Source of the DNA: Culex pipiens pallens
Taxonomy: Eukaryota; Arthropoda; Insecta; Diptera; Culicidae
Length of the DNA: 64,000 nucleotides
Reading direction: 5' to 3'
Assembly (NCBI RefSeq): GCF_016801865.2
Contig: NC_068938.1
Location: 186,001-250,000 of the forward strand
The translations under genes were made by a program, and so were the position numbers. The notes beneath the pieces were generated by a model, which did no database searches, was not told the DNA's origin, and saw only the letters and a list, made by a program, of their open reading frames with translations. Positions 36,577 through 47,698 of the stretch are shown one piece after another (within the stretch, counting starts at the first letter, position 1; the number at the start of each line of letters is the position of its first letter).

Positions 36577-39500
36577 CTAGACTTTAAAAGCGATACTAAG
36601 AGCGTCCTTTTTTGCCGGACATTTCCCTTTAGCAATGTTGTAACGTCCATATTCACATCTAGGCTCCTCACAGCGATTATTCATGATGCACCTAGGGGAA
36701 AGAATTATTAATATTAGGGTAGTTTATGCGCTTGATAAATTAAGCTTTACCTTCGATTATCCATCGAAAAATGCTCTAGACCACGCTTGAATTGATCGCA
36801 CTGTGAATCACTGGACGAGCAATCGCAAAAGCATCGGTTGTCATTATCGACAACACGCTGAAAGTACGTTGGGCAGTTGCAGATTGGTGGTTTAGTTGGT
36901 GTCGCCACTATTGAAACGGATGGTGTTCTACGATTTATTGATTCGTGCCGATTGATGCACGCACACTCGGTGTGATTGATAAAACTCAGCCTTTCAATTG
37001 TTGACCTTGATCCAACAGCTTTGACCTGAAATTAGGAGATATTGAGTTAGATCAGGCATGCTGCTGAATCATTTGCTTTCATCTTATTGAACATACAAAA
37101 AAATAAAGTTCAACCGTTGAATTTTTTGAAGCTGCACATGTTTTTGCCTGTGGACAACATCCGACATCGTCACCGCATCGATGAAGTATTGTACAGTGTG
37201 GCGTGTATTGCTTTGTTGGATCATTTGAAGCTAATACAATTTTTGGTTTAGGAACATTACAATTCCCCTCTCGTCGAAGTTTGGCAACATGGAACTTTGC
37301 CATATTTGCATCTACAAAAAAACATTGTCTAAAATTAACAACTCTACACACATTTCTTGTTTAAACATCTTACCTGCTGCATAAACTTCTTTGGACAGAA
37401 CTTTATTGTTTTCTCTGGTAGTATCAACACTGTTGGAAAGTGAATGCTGTAATGTTTAATTTTAGTTTAACTTCGTATCTCAAGTGTGCTTTACAGTCCA
37501 GATTCGATTATCCATAGTTCGAATATCCAACGATTTTGAAAAAAAAACTTTGAATAATCAAACAATGAAATCAAAACCACGATGGTTTGACACCGAATGT
37601 TGCCAGAATATCGTGTTATTTTTTTATTGGTTTAACACTCAACGATCAAACAAACTTCCATTTGTTTTGTTTAAAAGAGTGCCTGAGCGCCGTGTAAAAA
37701 GTTATAGTTAGTCACTTAATAGTTTCACGACGTCAAACCTCCAGAAGTTATGTGTTTTTTTAGATTTAATTTGAGTTCTGCTAAATTTGTTAAAAAGTTA
37801 ATAGTCAATTATCCGAAATATTTGTTTACGATGTCTTCGATTATCGAGTTTGGACTGTAATAAATTAAATAAGTGTTAGGATTTTTTCTACCACCACCAA
37901 CTGAACAACCGTCATGTGAAATACTTTGCCTTATTATTCTATTTAGGGGAAGGTGGGGCAAGTATAACAAGCTAAGGAAATGCTCGTTAAACCCCATTAA
38001 AAACCTAAATAAATCAGTCGGATTTTTTGATAATTATCTTATTCCACGTCTATACTAAGACTTTTATAGAACAGGTTTTTAAAAAAAATCAAGTTTTTGA
38101 CTGTAAAAAATTGATTGTAAAATTATTATTCGTGCGTTCTACGCAACTAGTGGGGCAAGACGAACATCCCATTGGGGCAAGAGGAACAATGAATGGAACA
38201 ACATGTTAATTTGCTAACAATTGAACTGTTATCACTTTGTCACATCAGATTAGAAGATATTTGAAACGTTACTTTCATTTTTAGATAAATCAAGCCTTAC
38301 CCGAAAAACTTCGTTCTGCCTTTTTTTCGTTTATTGACGTTTTTTTTTGCTTTTTTGCTTATTCAGCCTCCTGTGATCAAATTTGATTTTACGTAACTTG
38401 GTCCATACAATTTGTCAATGCTCCGGAATCGGTTACAGAGTGGTCAAAGCGTCAATTAGTTTATACGAACCCAACGCAACAAATAGCTCCTCGATCCGAC
38501 GCTCCGTACTGAACTGATTCGCGTTCGAACAAAACCGTGGAAATTTTATGTATACATAGATAGATAATAATATTTTACTAATATTTTGATCGTTTTTGCG
38601 TATAAAATAAATTACTTAGATGATAAATAGTAAACTTTCATAATAACACTATGGGACAATTTATGTTAACAATTGTTTATCAATTTTTAAGTACTTTTAT
38701 TTATTTATTTCCCAGTAAAACATGTTGTTGCAGCAATTCGTATTTTATTTTTTATGCTTAAAATCCATATGGTACACTTGCCCCACTAGGGTGTAATATC
38801 AAAATCGATTTTCCAGCACAGCAATTTTTCAGTTCCTTTTGGGGTCCTAAACAACTCCCCAAAGTTTGGGAACGATTGGTTCAGTCCTCACTTTGCGCAA
38901 AGCGATTCAATTTTCCATATAAATTTGTATGGGAAAAACCATTTTTTTGGATTTTGATATTTATAAATCCACGTTTCACGCTGTACTAAAACCGGATTCA
39001 TATTCGGATGCTCTGGAATGTGCTCTACAACTTTCCCGAAGAGAGTATGGTGCTAGCTTGTCCCTGAAAGAAGATACAGCGTCCTCAAAACTCGTCTAAA
39101 ACGTGATTTTCGAGCAAAAAACACGTTTTAGACGAGTTTTGAACAAGCTGTATCTTTTTATAGGAGCAAGTTAGCACCATACTCTCTTCGGGAAAGTTGT
39201 AGAGCACCTTCCAGAGCATCTGAATATGAATCCGGTTTTAGTACAGCGTAAAACGTGGATTTTATAAAAATCAAAATCCAAAAAAATGGTTTTTCCCATA
39301 CAAATTTATATGGAAAATTGAATCGCTTTGCGCAAAGTGAGGACTAAACCAATCGTTCCCAAACTTTGGGGAGTTGTTTAGGACCCCAAAAGGAACTGAA
39401 AAATGGTTGTGCTCGCTAAATTTGGACAACTTTATTTTTTTCCATACAACCATATTACACCCTATTGCCCCACCTGAATAAAGCTTTTCAAAATCTCTCA

Positions 39501-42500
39501 ACAAAAATAACCAAATGATAAATCATACTTTATCACTGATAGAGATACTACTGATCTAGAATAAATAGCATTTTGATAAAATGAACTTAAAAATGAACCC
39601 TAAGTCTTATTTTGGGCTTTCCAAATGTTATAAGAAAACAAAGGATTTGAAAAAAATCCCATTCAATCTTGTGTCCCTTGGCGTTTTCGTCATTTTTGTG
39701 GTTAGTAGAATTAACTAGTTGCAAATTTATTGGAAACATTTTTCCACAAATTTCAATACCATTTAAGTGATCCTAGGGCTTATAATCTGCAAACCCTATT
39801 TATTTTGAGTTGAAAAAGTTTTGCTTGATATTTTTGATGAAAGAGCAAAGCATGATTACAAAACTCATTTAAGAAATTCATTTTTGACGCTATGACAGTG
39901 TATAAATTATGTAGGATTTTTTCGACAAACATAGAAAACATGAAAGAGGAGAAACATTTATGCATGATCCATAGCCTAAAATTGCTTTGTTTGTTTGGTC
40001 AGTCAATTTCAACACTATAGGGCCATCCATAAACCACGTGGGCACTCAAGTGTAGCGGAGATTTGCGATTGTCGATTTCTCAATACATTTTTTTGTGTGA
40101 AGCAATGTCCACGAGGGAAGATGGAGGGAATTGTCCAAAAAGTGTTTATAGTTTATGGATAGCTCCTATACTACAAATCGGCTTAACCTTTTTGAAGAAA
40201 GCAACAGCCTCTAGGAGATGTTGAGATATCAAGATAAGCCCTGCGGTAATAAACCACCGCTTCATCTTAACTCTCGGTTAGCTTTTCTCGGCTCCAGTGG
40301 GGATGGAGAAAAATAATAATCTTTTTAAATAAGCTTTACTAATTTTTTGTTTTTGAATAGCTTTGACCAGCATGATTTAAACTCAAAATAAATTTTCTGA
40401 TTTTAAACCAATTTATTGATATCAAATATTAAAGGAAAAGAACGTGATATGTCCTCTTGAACAAGGAATGGAATAAATTTAGAAAATGGGCAGCTAAGGG
40501 TTAAAAAGTTCCACTAAGGAATTGCTGGTTTGATTTGATATTTGATGGTATATTTTCGATCAAGCTGTTAACAAAAGTCAACCTTTTGCCATGAACAATA
40601 CACGGATAGAAATCCTGTCCGAAAAACCGTAAACAAATTGTTTTAAAATCGATAACATCGATTGTTTTCGATTTCGTTTACAATGTTTTCAAATCTGAAT
40701 ATGTATCTTGTAGTTTACTATGCATACTTTTTTCTTTAAATATCAGGGATAAAAAAAACAATACGTAACTCAAATAGAGGAGAAAAGGCGTCTGGCGATT
40801 GTGTTACGATCCATGCATTATTTTTATTTATATTGAAGAATTTAAGAATTCGAAAATTTAGGTTTCGTATTATTTGGAAGAAATATTTTTACTATTTTTT
40901 TTAATAACCATTATCAACAAACATTATGTACTATTTTTGAATACTTTTGTAAAAAAAATACTTTTTTGTTGTTATAAATAAAATACTTTTTTACAATGTT
41001 ATAAATGTTGATGTCATGCGAGCCTATTTACTGAACAATACTTAAGAATCAAGGCGTTACAATCACTAAATTATTCTCATCTTGTTTGAAAACATTTGCA
41101 AATCTGAACAGCATTGCGTTTTCAGTGTGCCAATATGCCAAAAGAGTATCGATATATTCAGATGCATGGCAAGTTGAAGAGAAAATTGAGACATTCAAAG
41201 CTGCCCCAGAGGAACGACTCGGTTAGTACCTTGTTACCCTTCTAGCTGGACTAGCTCACGCCAATTAATCAACCAGAAATAATCTCTAGCTGCCCCATTC
41301 CAATCACGATTTTGTATTCCAGGCAACGACGCTTGTGATGCTTAAACCGTATGTTTAAGCGTTACTGGCAGCATCATATTAGAGAAAAATAGAGTAGATA
41401 TGGCCATGACGTGACACCTTAGGGATAAGATTGCGGCACCAAGTGGAGCACTATTCAATCCAAGCTTGAAAGTGAATACTTGGGTGCGTATTGAAAAAAA
41501 TGTCTCATACGCAACAGCATTCTAAAAAGTTTTATTCTAGTTTTGTGTTTAAGTTAAAATACACATGGTTTAGAACCTCAACTCAACAGTGATAAAGTGA
41601 GACGTGCCTTAAGGTGGTGGTAGTTTGTTGTGACAAAGTATTGTTCCTAATTACCATACTTACTTTTGCTTCCACAGCATCATCATTATCTTGATGTAAG
41701 CTGTTATCAAATTTATTGTTGACATTACTATAATCTTGTTCCTGAATAAGTTTCGTGCTGTCTGCTACCGTCACTGAGTTCGTTGTTGTACTATATCCAG
41801 CATCACCCTGAGCCTCGGTATCGTAATATTCATCATCATAATCATCTTCATCGTCGTCTTCTTCTTCATACTCATAATCATAGTCATCATCATTTGTATC
41901 CTCTTTAGCATGCCTGCTTTTACATTTTTTGTCGCTGCATTTCGTGTTTAAGGCTTGCAAAGATTTTGTCAGCACGCTTGAGTCTCTCTTCAAGTGGTCT
42001 TTGTAGTATGGCGAATTACTTTTGTAACTGTTGAGCAATTCTTCGAAATAGTTATTGGTATGGTGAGTTGACTTTTTTGAATCACCAGAACTTTTATGTT
42101 TTTTCGTGCTACTCTTTATTGGCTCAGTTGTAAATGCAGATAATGGCTTGGGCTGGTTTTCAAGCCTAGGATTAGGATTGGATTTTTGCTGGTTTGTGCT
42201 GATACTCCTGGAATGGTGAACAAAAAAACGATTTTGATAAACACAATAAAATCATAGAGATTTATTCATTTTCAAATAAATTGAAAAGTTGATACTTTTT
42301 TTCCAGGGCTGTGGACTCATGTAGAATTGTCAACGCGTTGCAGCGGTTCCAACACCAACTCTGGCTTCTTTTTAAATTAAGCGAGATATAACAAACAGAT
42401 ATATCTTCTGTAAATAATTAATTACTAATAGGAGCACAATAAATATTTGTTCTTTTTTTTTTGAATCAGTATTAAAATAGTATAAAGGCAAACGTTCTTT

Positions 42501-44610
42501 TTTTTTCGATACCGGTAAAAAAATCGCCAGATATGTTTTTTGTCATTCTGGTTATGTCAATGACATAACCTCCTACGATAAAATTATTGACATGAAGCGT
42601 AACAAAAAAGACGATCCAATTACCTTCGTTTTCCTGGGTTACGTAATGAAAGAACGATCCTATTTTTTTACATTTTATCAACTCTAGTCAGTAACTTTAA
42701 TGGAACGATACAAATTTTCAAACAATTATCTAAATTTCGGAATGAAAACTACGAGAAATTTGTACATGTATGTCACATACGGGAGTTTTCAGTTTTCTGC
42801 GCTATTCAATTAGGTCATGTCTAGAAATAAATCCCACCGTACTACTTCTCATTAGAACAGCTGACAGCATCGCAAGGTAAAATAATTCGAGTAAATTTTC
42901 CTGCCACTAAAAATATTCACTTTACTGCCTTTGCATAGTTTTGACGCAAGTTTGTGGCAGTAAAACTGAAGCAGTTTTTCAATTGATCAATTAATATCAA
43001 GGAAGTTGATGTTTCATTTCAATATAAAAATACATTTTCTTTGCATTCAGCTTTAAGTGCTCATCGTCACCAATTAGTTAATATGTTTACCGCACACATT
43101 GCGCTCCTCGTACATTCGTGATGCTGTACAGAATCGTTCCGTTGGGAGCATTTGTTGCAAAACGTATAACGATCAATTGCGTGAATGTTTTCTTCTTTGC
43201 TTATCAAACACTGCTTCCAACGAAACGGGCATTTGTTTTATAAATATTGTCTGTTTTCTGAGTCACATTTGTTCCGAGAAGTTTAGTAGAAGCAAGCTGT
43301 CTGGTGAGGCCGCATTGCTCATCCGCGTGAAATATGTGCAACTTGTCTACGGTCAATTGCAGGCGCAACCTACAGCGAAGTGTCTACAGTACATAAAATA
43401 TATATTTTTACATATGTAGGTAGGCTTGTTTTGCTTGCACTTGTCTATACTCTCATACTTGATTCCTTTTTAACTGACCCAGCAGCAATACAGAAAGTGA
43501 AAGATAAAAAATAACGCGAAACCCTTTTTGATGTGATTTAGTGGCTAGAAATTTGAAGCAGACAGGTTTTACGAAATGGAATCAAGTGAACGCAACAGCA
43601 CCGCTCACTTTACTTTCCGTTTCAATTTGTGTTCAACTGCACTTCCGTTTTGATTTTAGGCGTTTGGTTTCAAAGCTTCAAAGCCTTAATTATTCTCGTT
43701 TCTTACACCCTCTACCCTTTAGCATTTTATCTCTATATAGACTAACTAGATAACGCAACTCTAAATACCAGGACTGGTTTAAAAACACTTTATCTCATTC
43801 GAATGTACACAGCGCGAATGCATCTTCGTAAAGTTTCATCATACAGTATACGAACACAATGTTGTTCAAGTCACGGGCGCCACTGTGTGGAAGCTGCTAA
43901 TTGGTGTTATTAATTTTAATAACCTTGTTATCTATTCATAAAAATGCACAACAAGAGGCGTGCAATAAGACACTGGATTTTTTTCTTCATAACGAACTTG
44001 GGAAGTTTCCAAAAAATAATGTAAAGTTTAATGTTTTGCACAAGGATTAATAATTAATGTAAAGGATTGCATACCTAGAATTAGCCCGGTTAAGTCTTGC
44101 TCGATGCACACTGTGCGGCGATGACAGCGCGAATGATGAACTGCTGCTAGTCGGGTTAAAGTCCCGCTGGTGCAACCCCCGGTGATGATGAGGTGGCCGT
44201 CGCTGGTTCGGATACCAATTTCGGCCAGCAGCTTGAGCAGATTTAAAATTGCTCTTGTGAGAGCGAAGATGATGATCATCTTGCGGGTGGACAATGTGTC
44301 GATTTTTCACAAAACTATGTTCGTGTCGCACGTGGTGAAGCGCCGCCGTCGGTTTCGGCGTCGAGACAACCGCCGCATGTTGCCGACGATGAATTTTCGC
44401 GACACTATGACCGACAGGACTCGGTATAGAGTCTAGCAATGGGGCGACTGTCGTGTGTGTTTCCACCGGGAAAAATGACTCATCACTGTCATTAATGTTT
44501 CCACTACTCGCACCATGGATCGCACCGACACACATTTTTGCTTTCAAAAATAAATGCAAAAGTATGAAATAGAATGCGAGAACTTTCGTAACGCCTATTG
44601 ATGATCTCAT
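36577..44610 (-). CDS. Pvf: PDGF/VEGF-related factor (PVF)
   Basis: Six minus-strand exons, 44610-44075, 42207-41664, 37446-37374, 37311-37097, 37025-36751 and 36691-36577, join in frame to 585 aa. The ATG at 44610 opens a signal peptide (VLAFYFILLHLFL core). The first two exons form a long low-complexity propeptide: His/Ser-rich in exon 1, with a very acidic D/E/Y tract in exon 2. The cystine-knot domain lies in exons 4-5: GNCNVPKP, PHCTILHRCGDDVGCC and NHTECAC, the PDGF/VEGF signature. A cysteine-rich tail follows (ICNCPTY, CFCDCSSSDSQC, NRCEEPRCEYG) with CxCxC spacing reminiscent of VEGF-C/D-type tails. Insect PVFs are secreted ligands of the receptor tyrosine kinase PVR and guide haemocytes and epithelial or border-cell migration. 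I cannot say which paralogue (Pvf1, 2 or 3) this is. Confidence 0.9.
37494..37857. mobile_element. mariner/pogo-like MITE with TA target duplication
   Basis: Begins CAGTCCAGATTCGATTATCC and ends GATTATCGAGTTTGGACTG, imperfect terminal inverted repeats flanked on both sides by TA. Length is 364 bp and there is no transposase ORF. It lies in PVF intron 3. A related right end occurs at 47614-47698. TA duplication with CAGTCCA-type ends fits the Tc1/mariner/pogo superfamily. Confidence 0.65.
37946..39476. mobile_element. GGGGCAAG-type inverted-repeat element, split by a fold-back insertion
   Basis: The left end reads AGGGGAAGGTGGGGCAAGTA. The matching inverted end TACACTTGCCCCAC begins at 38773 and resumes after an insertion as TTGCCCCACCTGAAT at 39465. 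Internal GGGGCAAG motifs occur near 38150 and 38172. No coding region is visible. The ends resemble those of the 52152-53096 element (AGGGGAGAGTGGGG). Confidence 0.5.
38787..39464. mobile_element. Fold-back element: near-complete 678-bp palindrome with 9-bp target duplication
   Basis: The two halves are inverted copies of each other over roughly 310-330 bp each, turning around near 39110-39120 (CGAGCAAAAAACACG). The ends are TAGGGTGTAATAT and ATATTACACCCTA. The insertion is flanked by TTGCCCCAC at 38778-38786 and again at 39465-39473, a 9-bp target-site duplication. The right arm carries about 50 extra bases near its outer end. It lies in PVF intron 3, so it should be transcribed as a long hairpin. 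Confidence 0.85.
40016..40170. mobile_element. Short MITE (155 bp)
   Basis: Left end TATAGGGCCATCCATAAAC, right end GTTTATGGATAGCTCCTATA: imperfect inverted repeats of about 19 bases around a short non-coding middle, in PVF intron 3. Confidence 0.5.
40171..41663 (-). other. Remainder of PVF intron 3
   Basis: AT-rich intronic DNA upstream of exon 3 in the PVF transcript. No gene, hairpin or element could be supported. Confidence 0.6.
42208..44074 (-). other. PVF intron 1
   Basis: Intron of 1867 bp between the signal-peptide exon and the acidic exon, with donor GTATGC and acceptor TTCCAG on the minus strand. A possible remnant of the GTTCTTTTATT-type element lies near 42640 (GGTTACGTAATGAAAGAACG). 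Otherwise nothing is recognised. Confidence 0.55.
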
Positions 44611-46687
44611 GATCGAACACTTGCTTTAAAAACGAATTACTACGCATGGAAATTCATTCCACCTTTCCTAAGACCGGCCCCACTATTTTATCAGATGATT
44701 TTTTTTCTCTACCTCATGCTTCTCAAATAACACCTTTTTCAAAGCCGATTTGTTCCTTCTTATTCTCGACTCACAGTCAGCCACTGCACACACTTTATTT
44801 ATACTTTTTTTTCTCTAGTTATTCGACACTTTTTTTCAAACCTATCGAGCGTATCCTCATCCGTCGATCAACTGGTCTGGGTTTCGTGAATGCACCGTGT
44901 GAATGATATAAAACAATCATTCTTTAATAATTTTCGGTCTTCTTAATTTCGACTCTTTACACACACTTCATTCTTCGCCGGGATGTTATTTGATCATGTA
45001 AGATTTAATTGGAACTTTTCTCCGTTCCCTCTGGTTTCTTCCTTTTCACTTGAATCCATCGAGAGCATTGCTTTTTGTTGGGGTTAACTGGCCGACGATT
45101 GCACAAACGCACTCTTTCAATTTTGGAACCAAAATTCATATTAGTTAAACGTGGTCATCGCACACCCACAATTCATACACCACGCCAGTTGAATGAGAAT
45201 AACGCTTTTCATTACGAAATTATCCAAACAGACAAAGAATACGCCGGGAGCAATTATACGAGCGCGATCCGAGTCGTGCGGCTGGCAACGATAGACTGAG
45301 AGAAGCAACGATGAAAACTCAGAGTTAAGTTCGCGCCACTCCACACCAGACCGAACAAACAGTCAATTCTACTCATCGCGCAAGCTGCGAGACTTGTACC
45401 AACTACAAAAACATAAAAAAATGAATCCTTTAAAAAAAATGGTTGATAAATCAATCTGAAAACAATTAATCAATCAAGATGTTAATGGTACCAGCCACGC
45501 GTACAACACAGCAGCCTTTGATGATTATATTTTGGGCAAAACCCAAACATGTGATTATCCAATCAATTCTGCGCAGACAAACTTTTTTTTTCGCCTTTTA
45601 CAAAGTACACAGTTAACGCGTGGCTTATATTTTTTACACACGCGCGCTCGTGGTGCACTTACTCTCGCGTAAAATGTGCACGCATCACAATGGACCGCAT
45701 CCAGAGCTTCTCAGCGCTTGTCTCGACTCGTCTCGGCTCTCGCAATTTTTCTTCGCGATGGGTGAAGGTTAGTGTTCTCAGTCCGACCGACCGACCGACA
45801 GCGAGCATCTCCCGGAATTTCGGACGCGAAAGCACCGCAAAGCGTTGAAAAATAAAGGGAAAAAATACCTTAAACAACGCAGCGGCAGGCCGCGAGATCA
45901 AGGAAGAAACGAAACGAGAGAAACAGCAAAGCAGGCCGGCCCCGATAGGGTCAAGGGACCACGCAGCGTACCGAATCGGCGCCGATTGTAGCTGATGGGT
46001 AGAATCGCAGAGCTGTTTAAAAAAACAGCATTTTTACAGACACAAATCATGACGATATAACCTGTCCCTTCGGATGTAATTAAAATGCCACGGGTAAATT
46101 ACATCTCGTTTACATTTTAAACAGATTGTCTATCATCACCGTTCGACACGCAAATGTATCGTTAACCCTTCGCCTGGGAGATTCATTTTGTTCTGCTTTA
46201 TTGCCAATATTTATGTTGTAGTCTTATGTATCATCCTAAGCTGGATTTTATCAAAACTCCTCAGGAAGGACGACTTCTGGGGCCGATTCTTTCGTGACGT
46301 AACAGCGTTTAGACGTTTTTCAACTTTTTAGAAATATAAAAAAGCTGCCAAATAATTTAAAAATTAAATAATTTCAAGTATGGCGTAGTACTACCAAATA
46401 TATGTCTCTACGTTATATCAAAGTACACACTAAAAATATTTTTTCATTGGATGCTTGTGTGCTCTCTAAGCTTGCTGGGATTCCTATCTAGATAGTACAA
46501 GAGAGCACACTGGCATGATTTGACGTAATCCTTGATGCACCTATCGTGTAAACGTTTTTTAGCTATAAAATTTATTTATTTTTTAGATACGTAAATTGAT
46601 AAAAAAAAATCCCATTGGCATTCCTTAACATCATGTGAAACCTAAAATTACATCACAAATAACCCAACATTGTGCTCTAATGCACAT
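44611..46687. other. Region upstream of PVF, with a CpG-rich patch
   Basis: No coding gene is recognised. About 45640-45960 is clearly richer in C, G and CpG than its surroundings (including GACC repeated four times at 45785-45798). On the minus strand, TTGTTTAAG/GTATTT near 45870 could be the donor of a non-coding first exon of PVF. That would put the promoter just above 45960. This is a guess from composition and one splice-like site. Confidence 0.35.
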
Positions 46688-46745
46688 AGTTAGTTAGTTG
46701 TCTTTATTAACGAGCATTTCAGCCATAGACGCTGGTTCGGCTCGA
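46688..46745 (-). mobile_element. 3' end of a non-LTR retrotransposon (fragment)
   Basis: Read on the minus strand it gives GAGCCGAACCAGCGTC, then GGCTGAAATGCTCG, an AATAAAGACAA signal and a short (AACT)n tail. This looks like the 3' terminus of a heavily 5'-truncated LINE. Family assignment is uncertain. Confidence 0.45.
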
Positions 46746-46905
46746 CTCTAATGCACATAACTGGAGCACCATGTTTGTTGTAAAAATGAAAATCAAATGA
46801 AACTCGGTTTCACGCGCTTTGGCCACTACACGCTTGTCAGAGTGTAGAAACGTCGAAACGACTAACATGAGTGCCGCCGCAAAGAATTTTTGCTGTAGAA
46901 CATTT

Positions 46906-47050
46906 CTTGACTTTTTTTTGATAAGGTCCTATAAACAAATGTAAACATTGAGTGTATCCCGCTTACTCCGATGGACTTTGACATAAGGTGTGAAAGGGAT
47001 ACACTCAATGTTTACATTTGTTTATAGGACCTTATCAAAAAAAAGTCAAG
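46906..47050. mobile_element. Hairpin MITE A of the AGGTCCTATAAACAAA family
   Basis: Arms of about 55 bp are near-perfect reverse complements. The left arm contains TTTTGATAAGGTCCTATAAA, the right arm TTTATAGGACCTTATCAAAA, and a loop of about 30 bp separates them. ATTT flanks both sides and may be a target duplication. Confidence 0.75.
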
Positions 47051-47111
47051 ATTTGAAATGTTATTCCAGATTCTAAAATAAAAAAAAAAACATTCAAAAA
47101 GAATTAACAAA

Positions 47112-47267
47112 TCTCGAGTTTTTTTTGAAAAGGTCCTATAAACAAAATTTCCAATTTTTGCTTTTTGGGTGTTTATGAAACCGCCTTGAGTCAGGGGTAT
47201 TCAAAAACACCCAAAAAGCAAAAATTGGAAATTTTGTTTATAGGACCTTTTCAAAAAAAACTCGAGA
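47112..47267. mobile_element. Hairpin MITE B of the AGGTCCTATAAACAAA family
   Basis: A second hairpin only 61 bp after MITE A, with arms of about 62 bp. It shares the AGGTCCTATAAACAAA core with MITE A but has different inner arms (TTTCCAATTTTTGCTTTTTG) and a different outer end (TCTCGAG). Confidence 0.75.
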
Positions 47268-47613
47268 AATGTTTCAGTTTTCAACATTGACAATTTGACT
47301 ATTTTAGTTGCTGAGATCAGGCCCGTAGCCAGGGGAGTGGGCTTCGGGTTGAAGCCCCCCGCCCCCCCCCCCCCCATTTTTTGGAAGACATATGGGAGAT
47401 AGAGAAGTAGAAAAAAAGAAGAAGAAAATTTCTCTTTCAAGAATTTTGAAATCCAAAATGGCGGCCAATATGGCGTTGACGAAATATTGAAAAAAATGCA
47501 TTTTATTACTTAACAAACAATCAACTTTTCAAATTTAACAAAAATGGGATCGCAGAATTCGAATGTGATGTTAAAGTCAAGATGAAGAAAAAAAGAATTA
47601 GTTTTGTTTTTGT

Positions 47614-47698
47614 GATTCGATTATCCGAAGACCCATACAAACCTTCGGATAATCGAAACTTCGGATAATCCAAACTTCGGATAATCGAGTCTGGACTG
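47614..47698. mobile_element. Truncated pogo-like MITE end
   Basis: CTTCGGATAATC is repeated several times in direct and inverted form, ending GTCTGGACTG followed by TA. It matches the right end of the 37494-37857 element. The left boundary is not found. A poly-C run and a CAGGCCCGTAGCCAGGGG motif at 47319-47376 may belong to another, unresolved element. Confidence 0.5.

Noticed and set aside
43099..43419. 106-codon open frame in PVF intron 1
   Set aside because: Opposite strand to PVF, no known domain, and an unsupported start.
45771..45830. Plus-strand initiator (TCAGTC) with a divergent transcript from the CpG-rich patch
   Set aside because: No downstream promoter element at the expected distance and no plus-strand gene to serve; kept only as a possible PVF upstream region.
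47201..47516. Glycine-rich open frames on the minus strand
   Set aside because: Produced by the poly-C run at 47357-47376 and the hairpin element beside it.
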